Positions 26,034 to 35,222 are shown, counted from the first letter of the stretch. The stretch is DNA of 64,000 bases from Sheuella sp. (GCA_030650995.1 JAUSCY010000025.1:1-64000), one strand, 5' to 3'. The notes: generated by a model from the sequence alone, not told the origin. A program made the numbers and translations.

Positions 26034-27230
26034 ATGCAAGCCACACCTGATATCACACCCTACCTGGGCAAACTCATTAGCTTTCGACGTGATCTGCACG
26101 CACATCCAGAATTAAAGTTCGAAGAATTCCGCACCTCTGACCAGATTGCTGCCTATCTTGGAACGCTGGGTCTGAAAGTGCACCGAGGTTTAAGCAAAAC
26201 AGGTATTGTTGCCACGCTACGTGGCAATGGACCTAATGCAGATGATCCAAAACGTGCCATTGCCTTGCGTGCAGACATGGACGCGCTTCCTGTCACGGAA
26301 GTGAATCAGTTTGAACACATCAGTCGCAATATTGGACGTATGCACGCATGCGGACATGACGGACACACTGCGATGCTGCTCGGCGGTGCAACACTGTTAC
26401 AGGCCAAACCAGATTTTGATGGGACGGTGCACTTCATTTTTCAGCCTGGCGAAGAAGGTGGAGCAGGCGCGCGCATCATGATTGAAGAAGGGTTATTTGA
26501 AAAATTTCCGGCAGCCGCCGTGTTTGCGCTACACAACTGGCCAGCCATGCCTGCAGGAAAAATGGGCGTCCGCGTGGGTCCAATCATGGCCGCGACCAAC
26601 CGCTTTGAAATCCGCATTCTGGGACAGGGAGGACATGCTGCACAACCGCACAACACAGTAGACCCTATCCCTGTCGCCTGCTCTCTGGTCACCCAGTTAC
26701 AGACTCTTGTATCACGTACTATCGATCCACTGGACAGCGCAGTCGTGACCGTAGGGAAGATTGAATCCGGTACCGTCGAAAACATCATTCCGAACGAAGC
26801 CGTCATCTACGGCACATGCCGTACGCTCAAGACAGAAACGCTGAACCATCTCATCGCAGGCATGGAGCGAATGAGTGCACATGTGGCCGCCGCCCACGGA
26901 GCGACAGCTAAAGTCATCATCAAGCCCGGCTATCCGAGCACAATCAACCACGCTAGAGAAGCACGCTTTATGGCTGAAGTCATGGCAGCCACGGTCGGCA
27001 ACAAAAACACCCAGGATGACGTTTTACCCGCGATGACAGCAGAAGACTTCAGTTACATGCTTGAAAAAATTCCGGGCGCTTATGGATTTATCGGCAATGG
27101 GCATGGTGGTTTGCCCGGCATCAGCCTGCATAACGCTGCTTATGATTTCAACGATGACATACTGGGAATCGGTGCAAATTTTTGGGATCTACTGGTCCGT
27201 CAATGGCTTGAAAAGGAAGTAGCAGCATGA
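26034..27230 (+). CDS. M20 amidohydrolase/aminoacylase (HipO-like)
   Basis: Zinc/manganese amidohydrolase of 398 residues that removes acyl groups from amino acids (hippurate hydrolase, IAA-amino acid hydrolase type). Blocks: RRDLHAHPEL (18-27), ALRADMDALPVTE (77-89), HACGHDGH with Cys106 and His108, QPGEEGGAGA with Glu140/141, FALHNWP, and the late TAEDFSYMLE metal ligand. It overlaps the following Bug gene by four bases (ATGA), so receptor and hydrolase are cotranslated: the Bug protein likely imports the N-acyl amino acid or its product. Confidence 0.92.
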   Translation: MQATPDITPYLGKLISFRRDLHAHPELKFEEFRTSDQIAAYLGTLGLKVHRGLSKTGIVATLRGNGPNADDPKRAIALRADMDALPVTEVNQFEHISRNIGRMHACGHDGHTAMLLGGATLLQAKPDFDGTVHFIFQPGEEGGAGARIMIEEGLFEKFPAAAVFALHNWPAMPAGKMGVRVGPIMAATNRFEIRILGQGGHAAQPHNTVDPIPVACSLVTQLQTLVSRTIDPLDSAVVTVGKIESGTVENIIPNEAVIYGTCRTLKTETLNHLIAGMERMSAHVAAAHGATAKVIIKPGYPSTINHAREARFMAEVMAATVGNKNTQDDVLPAMTAEDFSYMLEKIPGAYGFIGNGHGGLPGISLHNAAYDFNDDILGIGANFWDLLVRQWLEKEVAA

Positions 27231-28222
27231 TGACAAGACGCAAAATCATCGGACTCGGGTTATCCGGCTTCGCCGCCTCTTTGGGCGTATTAAAGTTTGA
27301 CTCTGCACTCGCACAGGCTCCAAACTGGCCAAGCAAAGCAGTTAAGATCATTGTTCCATACCCCACAGCGGGGGTAAGCGACACCATCGTTCGTATGCTC
27401 GCAGAACGTCTGACTGCAGTTCTAGGGCAACCAGTCATCGTTGAGAACCGTGCTGGGGCAGGTGGAACTCTAGGCATGGATATGGTGGCGCGTGCCGCGC
27501 CCGATGGCTATACGCTGGGCTTTGCAGCGATCAGTCCGCTGACGCTCAATCCGCATGTCATGAAAGTACCTTACGATGCCTTAAAAGACTTTGCGCCCAT
27601 CGCATCCGCGATGTATTCGCCAATTTATTTACTGGCTACACCAAAGTTCGCAGGAAAAACTTTTGAAGATGTGATTGCCATGAGTCGCGCTAAACCTGGC
27701 TCAATTACAGTTGCTACTTCAGGCTACGGTACTGTCGGCCACATTATGGTGGAGCAATTGAACAAAAAGGCAGGTATCACACTCACTCATATCCCCTATA
27801 AAGGCGGAGCACAAATATCTACTGACGCTCTCGGTGGTCAGTTCGATCTGATGTTGGCGAATCCTTATGCAAATTTAAATGCCATGATCGAACAAGGAAA
27901 ATTGAATCCACTGGCAATCGGCTCACCTAATCGCCTGTCCAATCTGCCTCAGCTGCGCACGTTTGCGGAACTCGGTTACCCGGAAGTCAATCTCACCTCA
28001 TTATTCGGTTTTTTTGCACCAGGCGGCACGCCAGCAGCGATTGTCCAAAAACTTAATGCGGAAATCAACAAGGTGCTCAACGAGCCTGAAACTCAGGCTC
28101 GTGTGAAGAAAGTTGAAAACCTGGTGATTACGAGTACGCCTGAGGAGTTCGCAGCAAAAATCAATCAGGAATTTGCTGCAAACGCACGCATTGTTAAAGA
28201 CGCAGATATCAAGGCCGAGTAG
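27227..28222 (+). CDS. Bug/TctC-family periplasmic receptor with Tat-like signal
   Basis: Receptor of 331 residues. Unlike most paralogs here the N-terminus is a twin-arginine signal (TRRKIIGLGL) with cleavage near LAQA, suggesting export in folded form. The ligand loop is altered: PYPTAGVSDTIVRML, with TAG for the usual PGG. The hinge block is HIPYKGGAQISTDALGGQFD. It is translationally coupled to the M20 hydrolase and converges on the second M20 gene, the two stops overlapping by 14 bases. Confidence 0.92.
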   Translation: MMTRRKIIGLGLSGFAASLGVLKFDSALAQAPNWPSKAVKIIVPYPTAGVSDTIVRMLAERLTAVLGQPVIVENRAGAGGTLGMDMVARAAPDGYTLGFAAISPLTLNPHVMKVPYDALKDFAPIASAMYSPIYLLATPKFAGKTFEDVIAMSRAKPGSITVATSGYGTVGHIMVEQLNKKAGITLTHIPYKGGAQISTDALGGQFDLMLANPYANLNAMIEQGKLNPLAIGSPNRLSNLPQLRTFAELGYPEVNLTSLFGFFAPGGTPAAIVQKLNAEINKVLNEPETQARVKKVENLVITSTPEEFAAKINQEFAANARIVKDADIKAE

Positions 28223-29618
28223 ATTTGGCGATCTGGGCGCCTTCATCGCCCAGATCCCACCACAAGCCCGCCATCAGTTGCAGTGACTCGCGTGCAACTG
28301 AGCCAAGCAGGTGTTCGTTAGGTGCATGCTGGGAACAAGCAGCGTAAGAATGCGGCACCCATACAGTGGGTAAACCAAGAATCTTTGAAAACGCATCGTT
28401 TGGTAACGTACCGCCTAGGTTAGGCAAAATATCCACATCCTTACCGACAGAGCGTTTGATGGATGCGGCAGCCATTTTGACCCACGCATTATCAGGATCC
28501 AGACGCGTCGCCTCAGCAGCCTCGCCCCTGCTCGCAATGACTTCAATATCGCTATACCCATGTGCATCGAGATGTTCACGGATGTGTTCAATAAAATGTT
28601 CGTTATCGCTACCAACTACGTAACGAAGCTGACAGAATGCGATCGCGTATCCAGGGATCGCATTGACTGGCGCATCCGGATTACCTGTCTTGAACGCGAG
28701 AGTTTCAAACGTATTCCACCCAAACACACGTTCAGCTGGCGTCAAACCTGGCTCAGCCCAGTCCAGATCAATCTCGGGATCGTTAGGTCCCCCGCCGACT
28801 TCTATATTTTTTAGCGCATTTTTCACATTGTCAGGAAGGCTGCTCGGTAATAACTTGGGAACAAGAATCTTTCCCTTTTCATTACATATCGAAGCAAGAG
28901 CATTCGCCAGACGGATACCAGGATTCCTGAGAAGCCCACCCCAGTTACCGGAATGATGTGCGCCATCACGCAACGAAATTCGTAGTTCGAAATTAAAAGC
29001 GCCCCGAGAGCCGAGGAACAGTGTTGGACGTGCTGCAGAGACTCGCGGGCCATCCGAGGCGAGAAACAGATCCGCAGCCAAAAGCTCCCCGTGCAATTCA
29101 CACATTTCGCGCAGACCGGGAGACCCCATTTCCTCACCCATTTCAATCATAAGCTTGATGTCGTAGCCGAGTTTGCCATTTCGTGCATGGATAACCTGTT
29201 CCAGCGCAGCCAGATTGATACTGTGTTGGCCTTTATTGTCTGCAGTGCCGCGACCATACCAGCGATCACCTTGGATATTGAGCTTCCAGGGTTCAAGGCC
29301 TTTATGCCATTGAGGTGCATACCCGCGCACCACATCTCCATGCCCATAACTCAAGACCGTAAAAGCAGAACCGTGCTCATGGCGCTGGGCAACCAGAAAA
29401 GGCGTGCCACCCTCGACTGGATTAGGAATCAGACGACATTCAAAATCAAGCTTCTTGAGTAAGGGAATCAGCTCATCGGTCAGGTATGCCGTCAAGATCT
29501 CAAGCTTTCCTGGCTCCTGACTCTCTGTTGGCATAGCCACGCGACGAGCGAGTGTTGCCTCAAAAGTGCCTTGATCGTAATAGGCGGTCGCGAGGTCGAT
29601 AGCTTGTTGACGGCTCAT
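28209..29618 (-). CDS. M20 family metallopeptidase (dipeptidase-like)
   Basis: Metallopeptidase of 469 residues related to ArgE/DapE/CNDP dipeptidases. Blocks: VLSYGHGDVV (first His/Asp), WYGRGTADNKGQHSINL (bridging Asp), MIEMGEEMGSPGL (catalytic Glu pair), LASDGPR, and the late LGGTLPNDAF. I place the start at ATG 29618 with AGAAGAG seven bases upstream; the ATG at 29636 is only two bases from a long inverted repeat that would hide any ribosome site. It converges on the Bug gene at 27227 and is likely cytoplasmic, cleaving short peptides or acylated amino acids. Confidence 0.87.
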   Translation of the reverse strand: MSRQQAIDLATAYYDQGTFEATLARRVAMPTESQEPGKLEILTAYLTDELIPLLKKLDFECRLIPNPVEGGTPFLVAQRHEHGSAFTVLSYGHGDVVRGYAPQWHKGLEPWKLNIQGDRWYGRGTADNKGQHSINLAALEQVIHARNGKLGYDIKLMIEMGEEMGSPGLREMCELHGELLAADLFLASDGPRVSAARPTLFLGSRGAFNFELRISLRDGAHHSGNWGGLLRNPGIRLANALASICNEKGKILVPKLLPSSLPDNVKNALKNIEVGGGPNDPEIDLDWAEPGLTPAERVFGWNTFETLAFKTGNPDAPVNAIPGYAIAFCQLRYVVGSDNEHFIEHIREHLDAHGYSDIEVIASRGEAAEATRLDPDNAWVKMAAASIKRSVGKDVDILPNLGGTLPNDAFSKILGLPTVWVPHSYAACSQHAPNEHLLGSVARESLQLMAGLWWDLGDEGAQIAKSTRP

Positions 29619-29638
29619 ATAAGTACTCTTCTGCATGA

Positions 29639-29680
29639 TGTTTGAGATTTCAAAAGCTTAAGCCTTTGAGATCTCAAACA
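29639..29680. repeat. Uninterrupted 21+21 base inverted repeat
   Basis: The left half from 29639 and the right half ending at 29680 pair over 19 of 21 positions, and both mismatches can form G-U pairs in RNA. There is no loop beyond the fold itself and no T-run on either side. It sits between the sulfate-binding pseudogene and the M20 gene start, so it may be a rho-independent-like stop for the cys transcript or an operator. Confidence 0.6.
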
Positions 29681-29714
29681 CAATTAGAATCGGCCCGCCA
29701 GCAAAAGAATGCGG

Positions 29715-30548
29715 TTATTTGACAATAATCTGGTCAAAAACACCGCCGTCACTAAAATGTTTTTTCTGAACGACTTGCCAGCTTCCGAACACCTCAGCAA
29801 TCGTGACGAGATTTAACTTAGAAAATTGCGACGCGTACTTTGCTGCCACAACTCGGTCAGTCGGACGGTAATAGTGTTTGCCAGCGATATCCTGCCCCTC
29901 TGGTGAATACAAATACTCAAGGTAGGCTGTCGCTACTTTTCGGGTGTCTTTCTTATCAACAACCTTATCAACTACTGCGACGGGAGGCTCAGCCAGAATA
30001 GAGACTGATGGCGTCACGATTTCAAACTTGTCCGGACCTAACTCCTTGAGTGCGAGATAAGCCTCGTTTTCCCAGGCAAGCAACACGTCACCAATGCCAC
30101 GTTCAGCAAACGACGTGGTGGCACCTCGCGCACCTGAATCGAGCACTTTAACGTTCGCATACAGCGATTTCACAAAATCTTTTGCTGTAGCATCGTTACC
30201 ACCTGGCTGCTTGAGAGCATAGGTCCACGCAGCCAGATAATTCCACCTGGCACCACCAGAGGTTTTTGGATTAGGTGTCACCACGCCAACACCTGGTTTG
30301 ATCAAGTCATTCCAATCTATAATTTTTTTAGGATTGCCCTTACGTACGAGAAATACAATCGTGGAGGTGTAAGGAGAGGACTGGTTAGGCAGCCTTTGTT
30401 GCCAATCCTGAGGAATCAACTTGAATTGACTGATCGCATCGATATCGTAAGCCAAGGCCAGCGTCACTACATCTGCATCCAGGCCATCAATAACTGAACG
30501 GGCCTGCTTACCAGAACCTCCATGTGACTGACGCAGCGATAGAAGTAT
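29715..30548 (-). pseudogene. sbp: Sulfate-binding protein (Sbp), 5'-truncated pseudogene
   Basis: The frame is open from an in-frame TAA at 30549-30551 to the stop at 29715 and has no good start. Similarity to Sbp begins abruptly at [10 protein letters not shown] (about residue 60 of a normal 330-residue protein) and is then excellent to the end ([63 protein letters not shown]). The signal peptide and first sheet are lost, so the product could not be exported and would lack part of the sulfate site. It follows cysN in the same direction. No CysTWA permease genes are adjacent. Confidence 0.87.
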
Positions 30549-30594
30549 TTAGCTCATGCATTGCAAAGTTAAATGCTTATTACTTTTTATTTAA

Positions 30595-31968
30595 TCAAGC
30601 GTAGGCGTGACGGATCATGCCTGCAGCAACGGTGTGTTTTGTCGCATCATCAATCAATACAAATGAGCCTGTTGCAATAGATACATCATACAAATCTGCA
30701 GCAATGGGTTTTTGTAATATCAGATTTATTCGACCAATTTCGTTGGTGTGGATTGTTGCCGCACCCACCCCTTGCGATAACGTGTGAATATCAAGTACTT
30801 GTTCAATATCCTTTATCTTTGCAAACACAGTTTGCGTTGAGTGTTGCAGCAAGTACTTGCGCGATAAAGATAAAGGCTCGGTATCCAGCCAGCAGACATC
30901 AGCCTGAAGTGATTTAGCAAGCACAGGCTGACCACCTGAAGCATCAACTGAAACAATCATATCGCCACGCGATACGTCCAGATCCTCTGACAGACGAAGC
31001 ATGACTGCCTGGCCCGCTCGCGCCTGCGGAGTACCAAAATCCGTTAAATTTTCACCATAGTCATTTGCTACCTGAATCTCTGCAACAGTTGAAATCTGAC
31101 CACCAGGTAATATTTTTACAGTCTGTCCACGCACAATCTGCCCCGACTCGACCTGTCCCAGATATCCACGAAAATCCTCTGCTGCACTGCCGTCCTGACG
31201 TGCCACATACTGAACGGGAAAGCGTAAGGATTGCAATGTCGTCGACTGAACAATTTCAACCTCTTCGAGCCACTGGAGCAAGCTGGGACCTGCATACCAA
31301 GGTGTTGCATCACTTAGATCGACAACATTATCTCCCCTCAGTGCAGAAACAGGGATCATGAACGGCACTGGCAACCCAATAGTTCGAGCGAGCAATTCAA
31401 CAGAGGTTCGAATTTTATTGAAAACATTTTCATCAAAATCCAGCAAATCCATCTTGTTCACAGCAACAACCACATGTCGCAATCCCAGCAGACGCAAAAT
31501 CGAAGCATGTCGCTTTGTTTGCGCGAGCAACCCGGCTGGTTCAAGGGTCAGATCGATACGCGTTGCATCAACAAGAATAACTGCGACATCTGCTTGCGAA
31601 GCACCCGTCACGAGGTTGCGTGTGTACTGTTCGTGTCCAGGAGCATCGGCCACGATGAACTTGCGTTTAGCCGTGGCGAAATACCTGTATGCGACATCAA
31701 TAGTAATTCCTTGCTCACGCTCTGCTTCCAAGCCATCAGTGAGCAACGCCAAGTCGACCTGCGCATCATTTGCCTTCACGCGTGCGTGACGTGTTTTTGA
31801 CAGCGCAAGCAACTGGTCAGCCAGAACTGCCTTACTGTCATACAACAAACGACCAATCAGCGTACTTTTTCCATCATCCACACTCCCCGCGGTGATAAAC
31901 CGAACAACACCCAATGAATCGCTATGCTCAAGAGTCTTCGTGCTATTTGATGTGTAGCCCTGACGCAT
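30595..31968 (-). CDS. cysN: Sulfate adenylyltransferase subunit 1 (GTPase)
   Basis: GTP-driven large subunit of ATP sulfurylase, which with CysD makes APS from sulfate and ATP. The 457-residue protein has the P-loop GSVDDGKST at 28-36, the switch II block DAPGHEQYTRN, and NKMDLLDF for guanine. The length is near that of E. coli CysN (475), without a fused CysC kinase domain. The start overlaps the stop of the upstream gene by one base (TAATG). Absence of an APS kinase is consistent with the APS-type reductase encoded upstream. Confidence 0.96.
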   Translation of the reverse strand: MRQGYTSNSTKTLEHSDSLGVVRFITAGSVDDGKSTLIGRLLYDSKAVLADQLLALSKTRHARVKANDAQVDLALLTDGLEAEREQGITIDVAYRYFATAKRKFIVADAPGHEQYTRNLVTGASQADVAVILVDATRIDLTLEPAGLLAQTKRHASILRLLGLRHVVVAVNKMDLLDFDENVFNKIRTSVELLARTIGLPVPFMIPVSALRGDNVVDLSDATPWYAGPSLLQWLEEVEIVQSTTLQSLRFPVQYVARQDGSAAEDFRGYLGQVESGQIVRGQTVKILPGGQISTVAEIQVANDYGENLTDFGTPQARAGQAVMLRLSEDLDVSRGDMIVSVDASGGQPVLAKSLQADVCWLDTEPLSLSRKYLLQHSTQTVFAKIKDIEQVLDIHTLSQGVGAATIHTNEIGRINLILQKPIAADLYDVSIATGSFVLIDDATKHTVAAGMIRHAYA

Positions 31969-33674
31969 TAGAAATATCCTTCTTTTTTACGGCGTTCCAT
32001 TGAAGCTTCGCTAGTCTGATCATCCATGCGCGTCGCACCACGCTCTGTAATTTCAGATAGGGCGGTCTCATGAATAATTTCCTCAGGCGTCGCAGCCGTA
32101 CTTGCGACGGGGCACGTGCAACTGATATCACCTACTGTTCTGAACCTGACATCAAGCTGCTCACTCCTATCATGTGGCCCCTTGGGTGTAATAGAGGTAA
32201 CAGGTACCAACAATCCATTTTTTCTGACTACTTCGCGTGTGTGCGTGTAATAAATACTCGGCAATTCAAGACCTTCGCGTGCAATGTATTGCCAGATATC
32301 CAATTCCGTCCAATTCGATATTGGAAAGACTCGCATATGCTCACCAGGAGAAATACGCGCGTTATATAAACGCCAAAGTTCAGGACGCTGAGCCTTGGGA
32401 TCCCACTGACCATACTCATCGCGAAATGAAAAAATACGTTCTTTAGCACGTGCCTTTTCTTCATCGCGACGCGCACCTCCCATCAGGGCATCAAAACCAT
32501 ATTCAGCAATTGTTTCCAGCAATGTTGTTGCCTGTGCTGCGTTGCGGGAGTCAGTTTCTTTGCGCAACCTCACCGTACCTTTTCTGATTGAGTCTTCAAC
32601 GTGTCCAACAATTAACTTAGAGCCTGTTCGCGCAACTATTTCATCACGGAACTGAATAACTTCAGCATAGTTATGGCCAGTATCGATATGCACTAAAGGA
32701 AACGGTAGTTTGATATCACGCGTGCCAAACCTGAAAGCTTTGCGCGCCAGATGAAACATGACGATAGAGTCCTTTCCCCCTGAAAAAAGCATTGCTGAAT
32801 TAGCGCTTTGACCGACAACTTCACGAATGATATATATGGACTCAGCTTCGAGCCAGTCAAGATAATCATTTTTTATCACTCGCGTAGGTTTCGATCTCGT
32901 AGCCGCCTTTTCGATAATTACCTCAGTCTCCTGCACAACAGCAGGGCTAACATGCAAGCCACACTCTTTACTTTCACTTTGCAACCACCACCAGCGTCCG
33001 GCACGTACATCTTCACTTTCCCGGATGGCGCGCGTGCAGGGCTCACAACCAATACTTGCATAGCCTTGAGCATGTAAGGGGTGAATCGGTACGTTGCGTG
33101 TCAATAGGTAAGACCAAATCTCGTCTTGCGTCCAATCGAATAAGTGGTTGTATTTCACAATATCGCGTGCGGTATCTTGTTCCTTGAATGCAAGTTCTTC
33201 GCGGGTCACTGATTGTTCTTTGCGTTGCCCCGTAAGCCAGGCATCGGAACCGTCCAGCATCCTGTTCAACGGCTCAATTTTACGTATGTTGCAGCATGCT
33301 TTTTTTGCTTGCTCAGAATCATAAAAGCCGTTGATGCCAAACTGATTTATGTAGCTCTCAATATTATTTTTAAGCGGCTCTGCCCGCTCGATACTGACCT
33401 GATAATGAGACTCTGTCTGCTCAATCATCTTCAGTGTTTCAGCATGCAAACGTCCTGTATCAAGTGTAAATATTGCAATGGGTGCTTTTCTGGAAGCAAT
33501 TGCATCAGTGAGAACCATATCTTCTGCAGCAAGACTTGTTGCGAATCGGACATGGTTGTTGGTATGTATGATCTCGTTTAACCGATCGTACAGAACAGTA
33601 ATTTTTCTTTCCAGATCGTCGTGACTTACATTGATTGCAGGAATTCGCCACAACTGAATTGTTTGCTCAATCAT
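31968..33674 (-). CDS. cysH-cysD: CysH-CysD fusion: APS reductase joined to sulfate adenylyltransferase subunit 2
   Basis: One open frame of 568 residues carries two enzymes of sulfate assimilation. Residues about 20-245 are an APS/PAPS reductase: SLAAEDMVL (47-55), TLDTGR (70-75), the paired Cys127-128 with Cys210 and Cys213 (IGCEPC) that hold the [4Fe-4S] cluster of the APS-using type, and the C-terminal catalytic ECGLH at 237-241. After a linker of about 25 polar residues, residues 271-568 are CysD: YLDWLEAESIYIIREV, PP-loop SGGKDS at 298-303, HIDTGHNY, GGARRDEEKARAKER, and the ERRKKEGYF end. CysD acts with CysN, and its product APS is the reductase substrate, so the fusion joins consecutive steps. 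No stop or frameshift lies at the junction. Confidence 0.95.
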   Translation of the reverse strand: MIEQTIQLWRIPAINVSHDDLERKITVLYDRLNEIIHTNNHVRFATSLAAEDMVLTDAIASRKAPIAIFTLDTGRLHAETLKMIEQTESHYQVSIERAEPLKNNIESYINQFGINGFYDSEQAKKACCNIRKIEPLNRMLDGSDAWLTGQRKEQSVTREELAFKEQDTARDIVKYNHLFDWTQDEIWSYLLTRNVPIHPLHAQGYASIGCEPCTRAIRESEDVRAGRWWWLQSESKECGLHVSPAVVQETEVIIEKAATRSKPTRVIKNDYLDWLEAESIYIIREVVGQSANSAMLFSGGKDSIVMFHLARKAFRFGTRDIKLPFPLVHIDTGHNYAEVIQFRDEIVARTGSKLIVGHVEDSIRKGTVRLRKETDSRNAAQATTLLETIAEYGFDALMGGARRDEEKARAKERIFSFRDEYGQWDPKAQRPELWRLYNARISPGEHMRVFPISNWTELDIWQYIAREGLELPSIYYTHTREVVRKNGLLVPVTSITPKGPHDRSEQLDVRFRTVGDISCTCPVASTAATPEEIIHETALSEITERGATRMDDQTSEASMERRKKEGYF

Positions 33675-33998
33675 CTTGTTCTCTTTTGCACACCACCGAA
33701 TACAGCGGGCGTCAATTATTTCGTCCGGAGGTGACGAAACGTATTTAGTCTTTAAGATGATGATGCTACGTGTATGTGCCAGTCAGACGAACAACAAAGA
33801 ATTTATATCGTTATTTGGTCGTCGGTTATTAGCTCAGTGCTTTTTTTATAAACGCTATTTATTAATTTTTTTAGCCAGTGTTTATTATTTTTAGTCAGCG
33901 GTTATTTTTTTGATTCTATATTTTTAAGTAATTAGTCAGGGTTCTAGACAAAGAGTTAACTAGTTCGTATCAGACTTTCTCTTATCCCAAAATAAGTT
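33675..33998. promoter_or_regulatory. Long AT-rich leader of the cys operon
   Basis: These 324 bases hold no gene I can support. The region is much richer in A and T than its surroundings, with runs of T, and lies upstream of the cysH-cysD start (minus strand) and downstream of the hypothetical gene at 33999. It contains the repeat array described separately and is the likely promoter and control region of the sulfate operon. Confidence 0.6.
33829..33941. repeat. Phased TTAGYCAGNG repeat array
   Basis: A motif close to TTAG(C/T)CAG(T/C/G)G occurs at 33871, 33891 and 33932, with a one-base-insertion variant (TTAGCTCAGTG) at 33829. The start-to-start steps are 42, 20 and 41 bases, close to whole multiples of two helical turns, so all copies face the same side of the DNA. 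Two copies are followed by a related TTTATT/GTTATT stretch. This looks like a cooperative operator, perhaps for a CysB-like regulator, although it does not match a CysB consensus I can quote. Confidence 0.5.
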
Positions 33999-34559
33999 TC
34001 AGTGATAAGTAACGGATGATTGAATTTTTTCTGAGTCATCTTCTGCCTGCGATGAACTTGAAACAACGGCTGCAGTGAGTCCAGAAAACCACTGCGCCCG
34101 AATCACAATTGTTGCCATCAGCTGATGTAGACCAAGAGCAAGCTTCCTGGGTAAATTTAAATTCAGAGATTCCGCATCCTGAATAAATAGTGTAAAGCTC
34201 AAACCATCCTGTCCTCGATTACATGCAGCATTCACCACTAGCTCAGAACGCTTTCCTGCAGGAAGGATATTGCCATCAGGCATACGCTCTTCAAATGGCG
34301 TTTTAATATCAAAATCAGCAAAAGGCTCTAAAGGTTCGTTTTTTGCCTGATCTTCAGTCAGTGGTGCAGAGGCAATGGCTCCTTCAGATGCACCAGGCTG
34401 AATAGTCAAACCAAGAAAAGCATTCAGGTTCTCCAGCATAAAGCGACAGATTCGTCTCGTCAGCAGGAGCGACACGTGCTTATCCTCACCCAAGTTAATC
34501 CGCATCACCATGCGATCTTCGGTTTCCAGATAACTCAACTGAATTTGAGTAATTTCCAT
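33999..34559 (-). CDS. Conserved hypothetical protein
   Basis: A 186-residue protein that I cannot assign. Residues 1-50 (LSYLETEDRMVMRINLGED, LLLTRRICRFMLENL) have the look of a small beta-hairpin plus helix domain seen in other proteobacterial hypothetical proteins; residues 55-105 are acidic and proline-rich, and the C-terminal part has SFTLFIQDAESLNLNLPRKLALGLHQLM. There is no signal peptide or membrane segment. It is divergent from the thioesterase at 34670 and has a normal coding look, so I take it as real. Confidence 0.65.
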   Translation of the reverse strand: MEITQIQLSYLETEDRMVMRINLGEDKHVSLLLTRRICRFMLENLNAFLGLTIQPGASEGAIASAPLTEDQAKNEPLEPFADFDIKTPFEERMPDGNILPAGKRSELVVNAACNRGQDGLSFTLFIQDAESLNLNLPRKLALGLHQLMATIVIRAQWFSGLTAAVVSSSSQAEDDSEKIQSSVTYH

Positions 34560-34669
34560 GATTATTAGATATATACGAAATTAGGCGTAAATTTCACTAT
34601 AGTAAGACTGCATAATAGTTGAAAGTGAATATTCACACGATCGCAGACCCTATACCCCAGAAAAATTTG

Positions 34670-35128
34670 ATGATGACAACCCATACACTCACTCCAGCCC
34701 CCGTAAATAACAGACAACCCTGGCTCAAAAAAGATTTCATTTTTTTTGAAACAATTACCTTGCGCTGGGCAGATAACGACGCCTATGGCCATATCAATAA
34801 TGCACATTACTATTCATTTTTTGATACCGCAGTAGATGGTTTTTTATTGACGAATGACTTGCGCCAGTACATCAGTGGCGATTTACAAACACTTGTCGTA
34901 GCCTCAGAGTGTCGCTATCACAGTCAGGTTTGCGCGCCAGGCCTCATTCAGGTTGGTGTACGTGTAGGAAAGATGGGCAATAGTTCTGTCACCTACGAGG
35001 TTGCAGTATTCACAAAGGACTCCGATCTGGCTGCTGCGCAAGGGCTTTTTGTACATGTCTGCGTAAATCGGGAAACACAGCGCCCTGCTGCACTCCCTCA
35101 GAGCTTTCGTGACGCTATCGCAACATAG
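34670..35128 (+). CDS. Acyl-CoA thioesterase, 4HBT/YbgC hot-dog family
   Basis: Hot-dog fold thioesterase of 152 residues. The hallmark RWADNDAYGHINNAHYYSFFD (near 37-57) has the catalytic Asp and the helix with Asn and Tyr residues that contact the thioester. It would hydrolyse an acyl-CoA or hydroxybenzoyl-CoA type ester in the cytoplasm. I take ATG 34670 as start because the upstream in-frame TTG adds residues not expected in the family; the ribosome site is weak. It is divergent from the hypothetical protein. Confidence 0.87.
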   Translation: MMTTHTLTPAPVNNRQPWLKKDFIFFETITLRWADNDAYGHINNAHYYSFFDTAVDGFLLTNDLRQYISGDLQTLVVASECRYHSQVCAPGLIQVGVRVGKMGNSSVTYEVAVFTKDSDLAAAQGLFVHVCVNRETQRPAALPQSFRDAIAT

Positions 35129-35222
35129 TGCAGGTCAGTCTGCCGGATCAATCGACAGGAGCTCATCCTGTCAGTAACATCAGGGAAAATCACAAAATAT
35201 TCATTTTCAAGGATTGTCCGAC

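Noticed and set aside
30467-30548. GTG at 30467 as a true start for a short sulfate-binding protein
   Set aside because: The conserved Sbp sequence continues upstream of it to about 30535, there is no signal peptide, and no ribosome site is seen, so truncation is the better reading.
33213-33581. A 122-codon open frame on the plus strand
   Set aside because: Antisense to the CysH part of the fusion and cysteine-rich in a way typical of reversed coding sequence.
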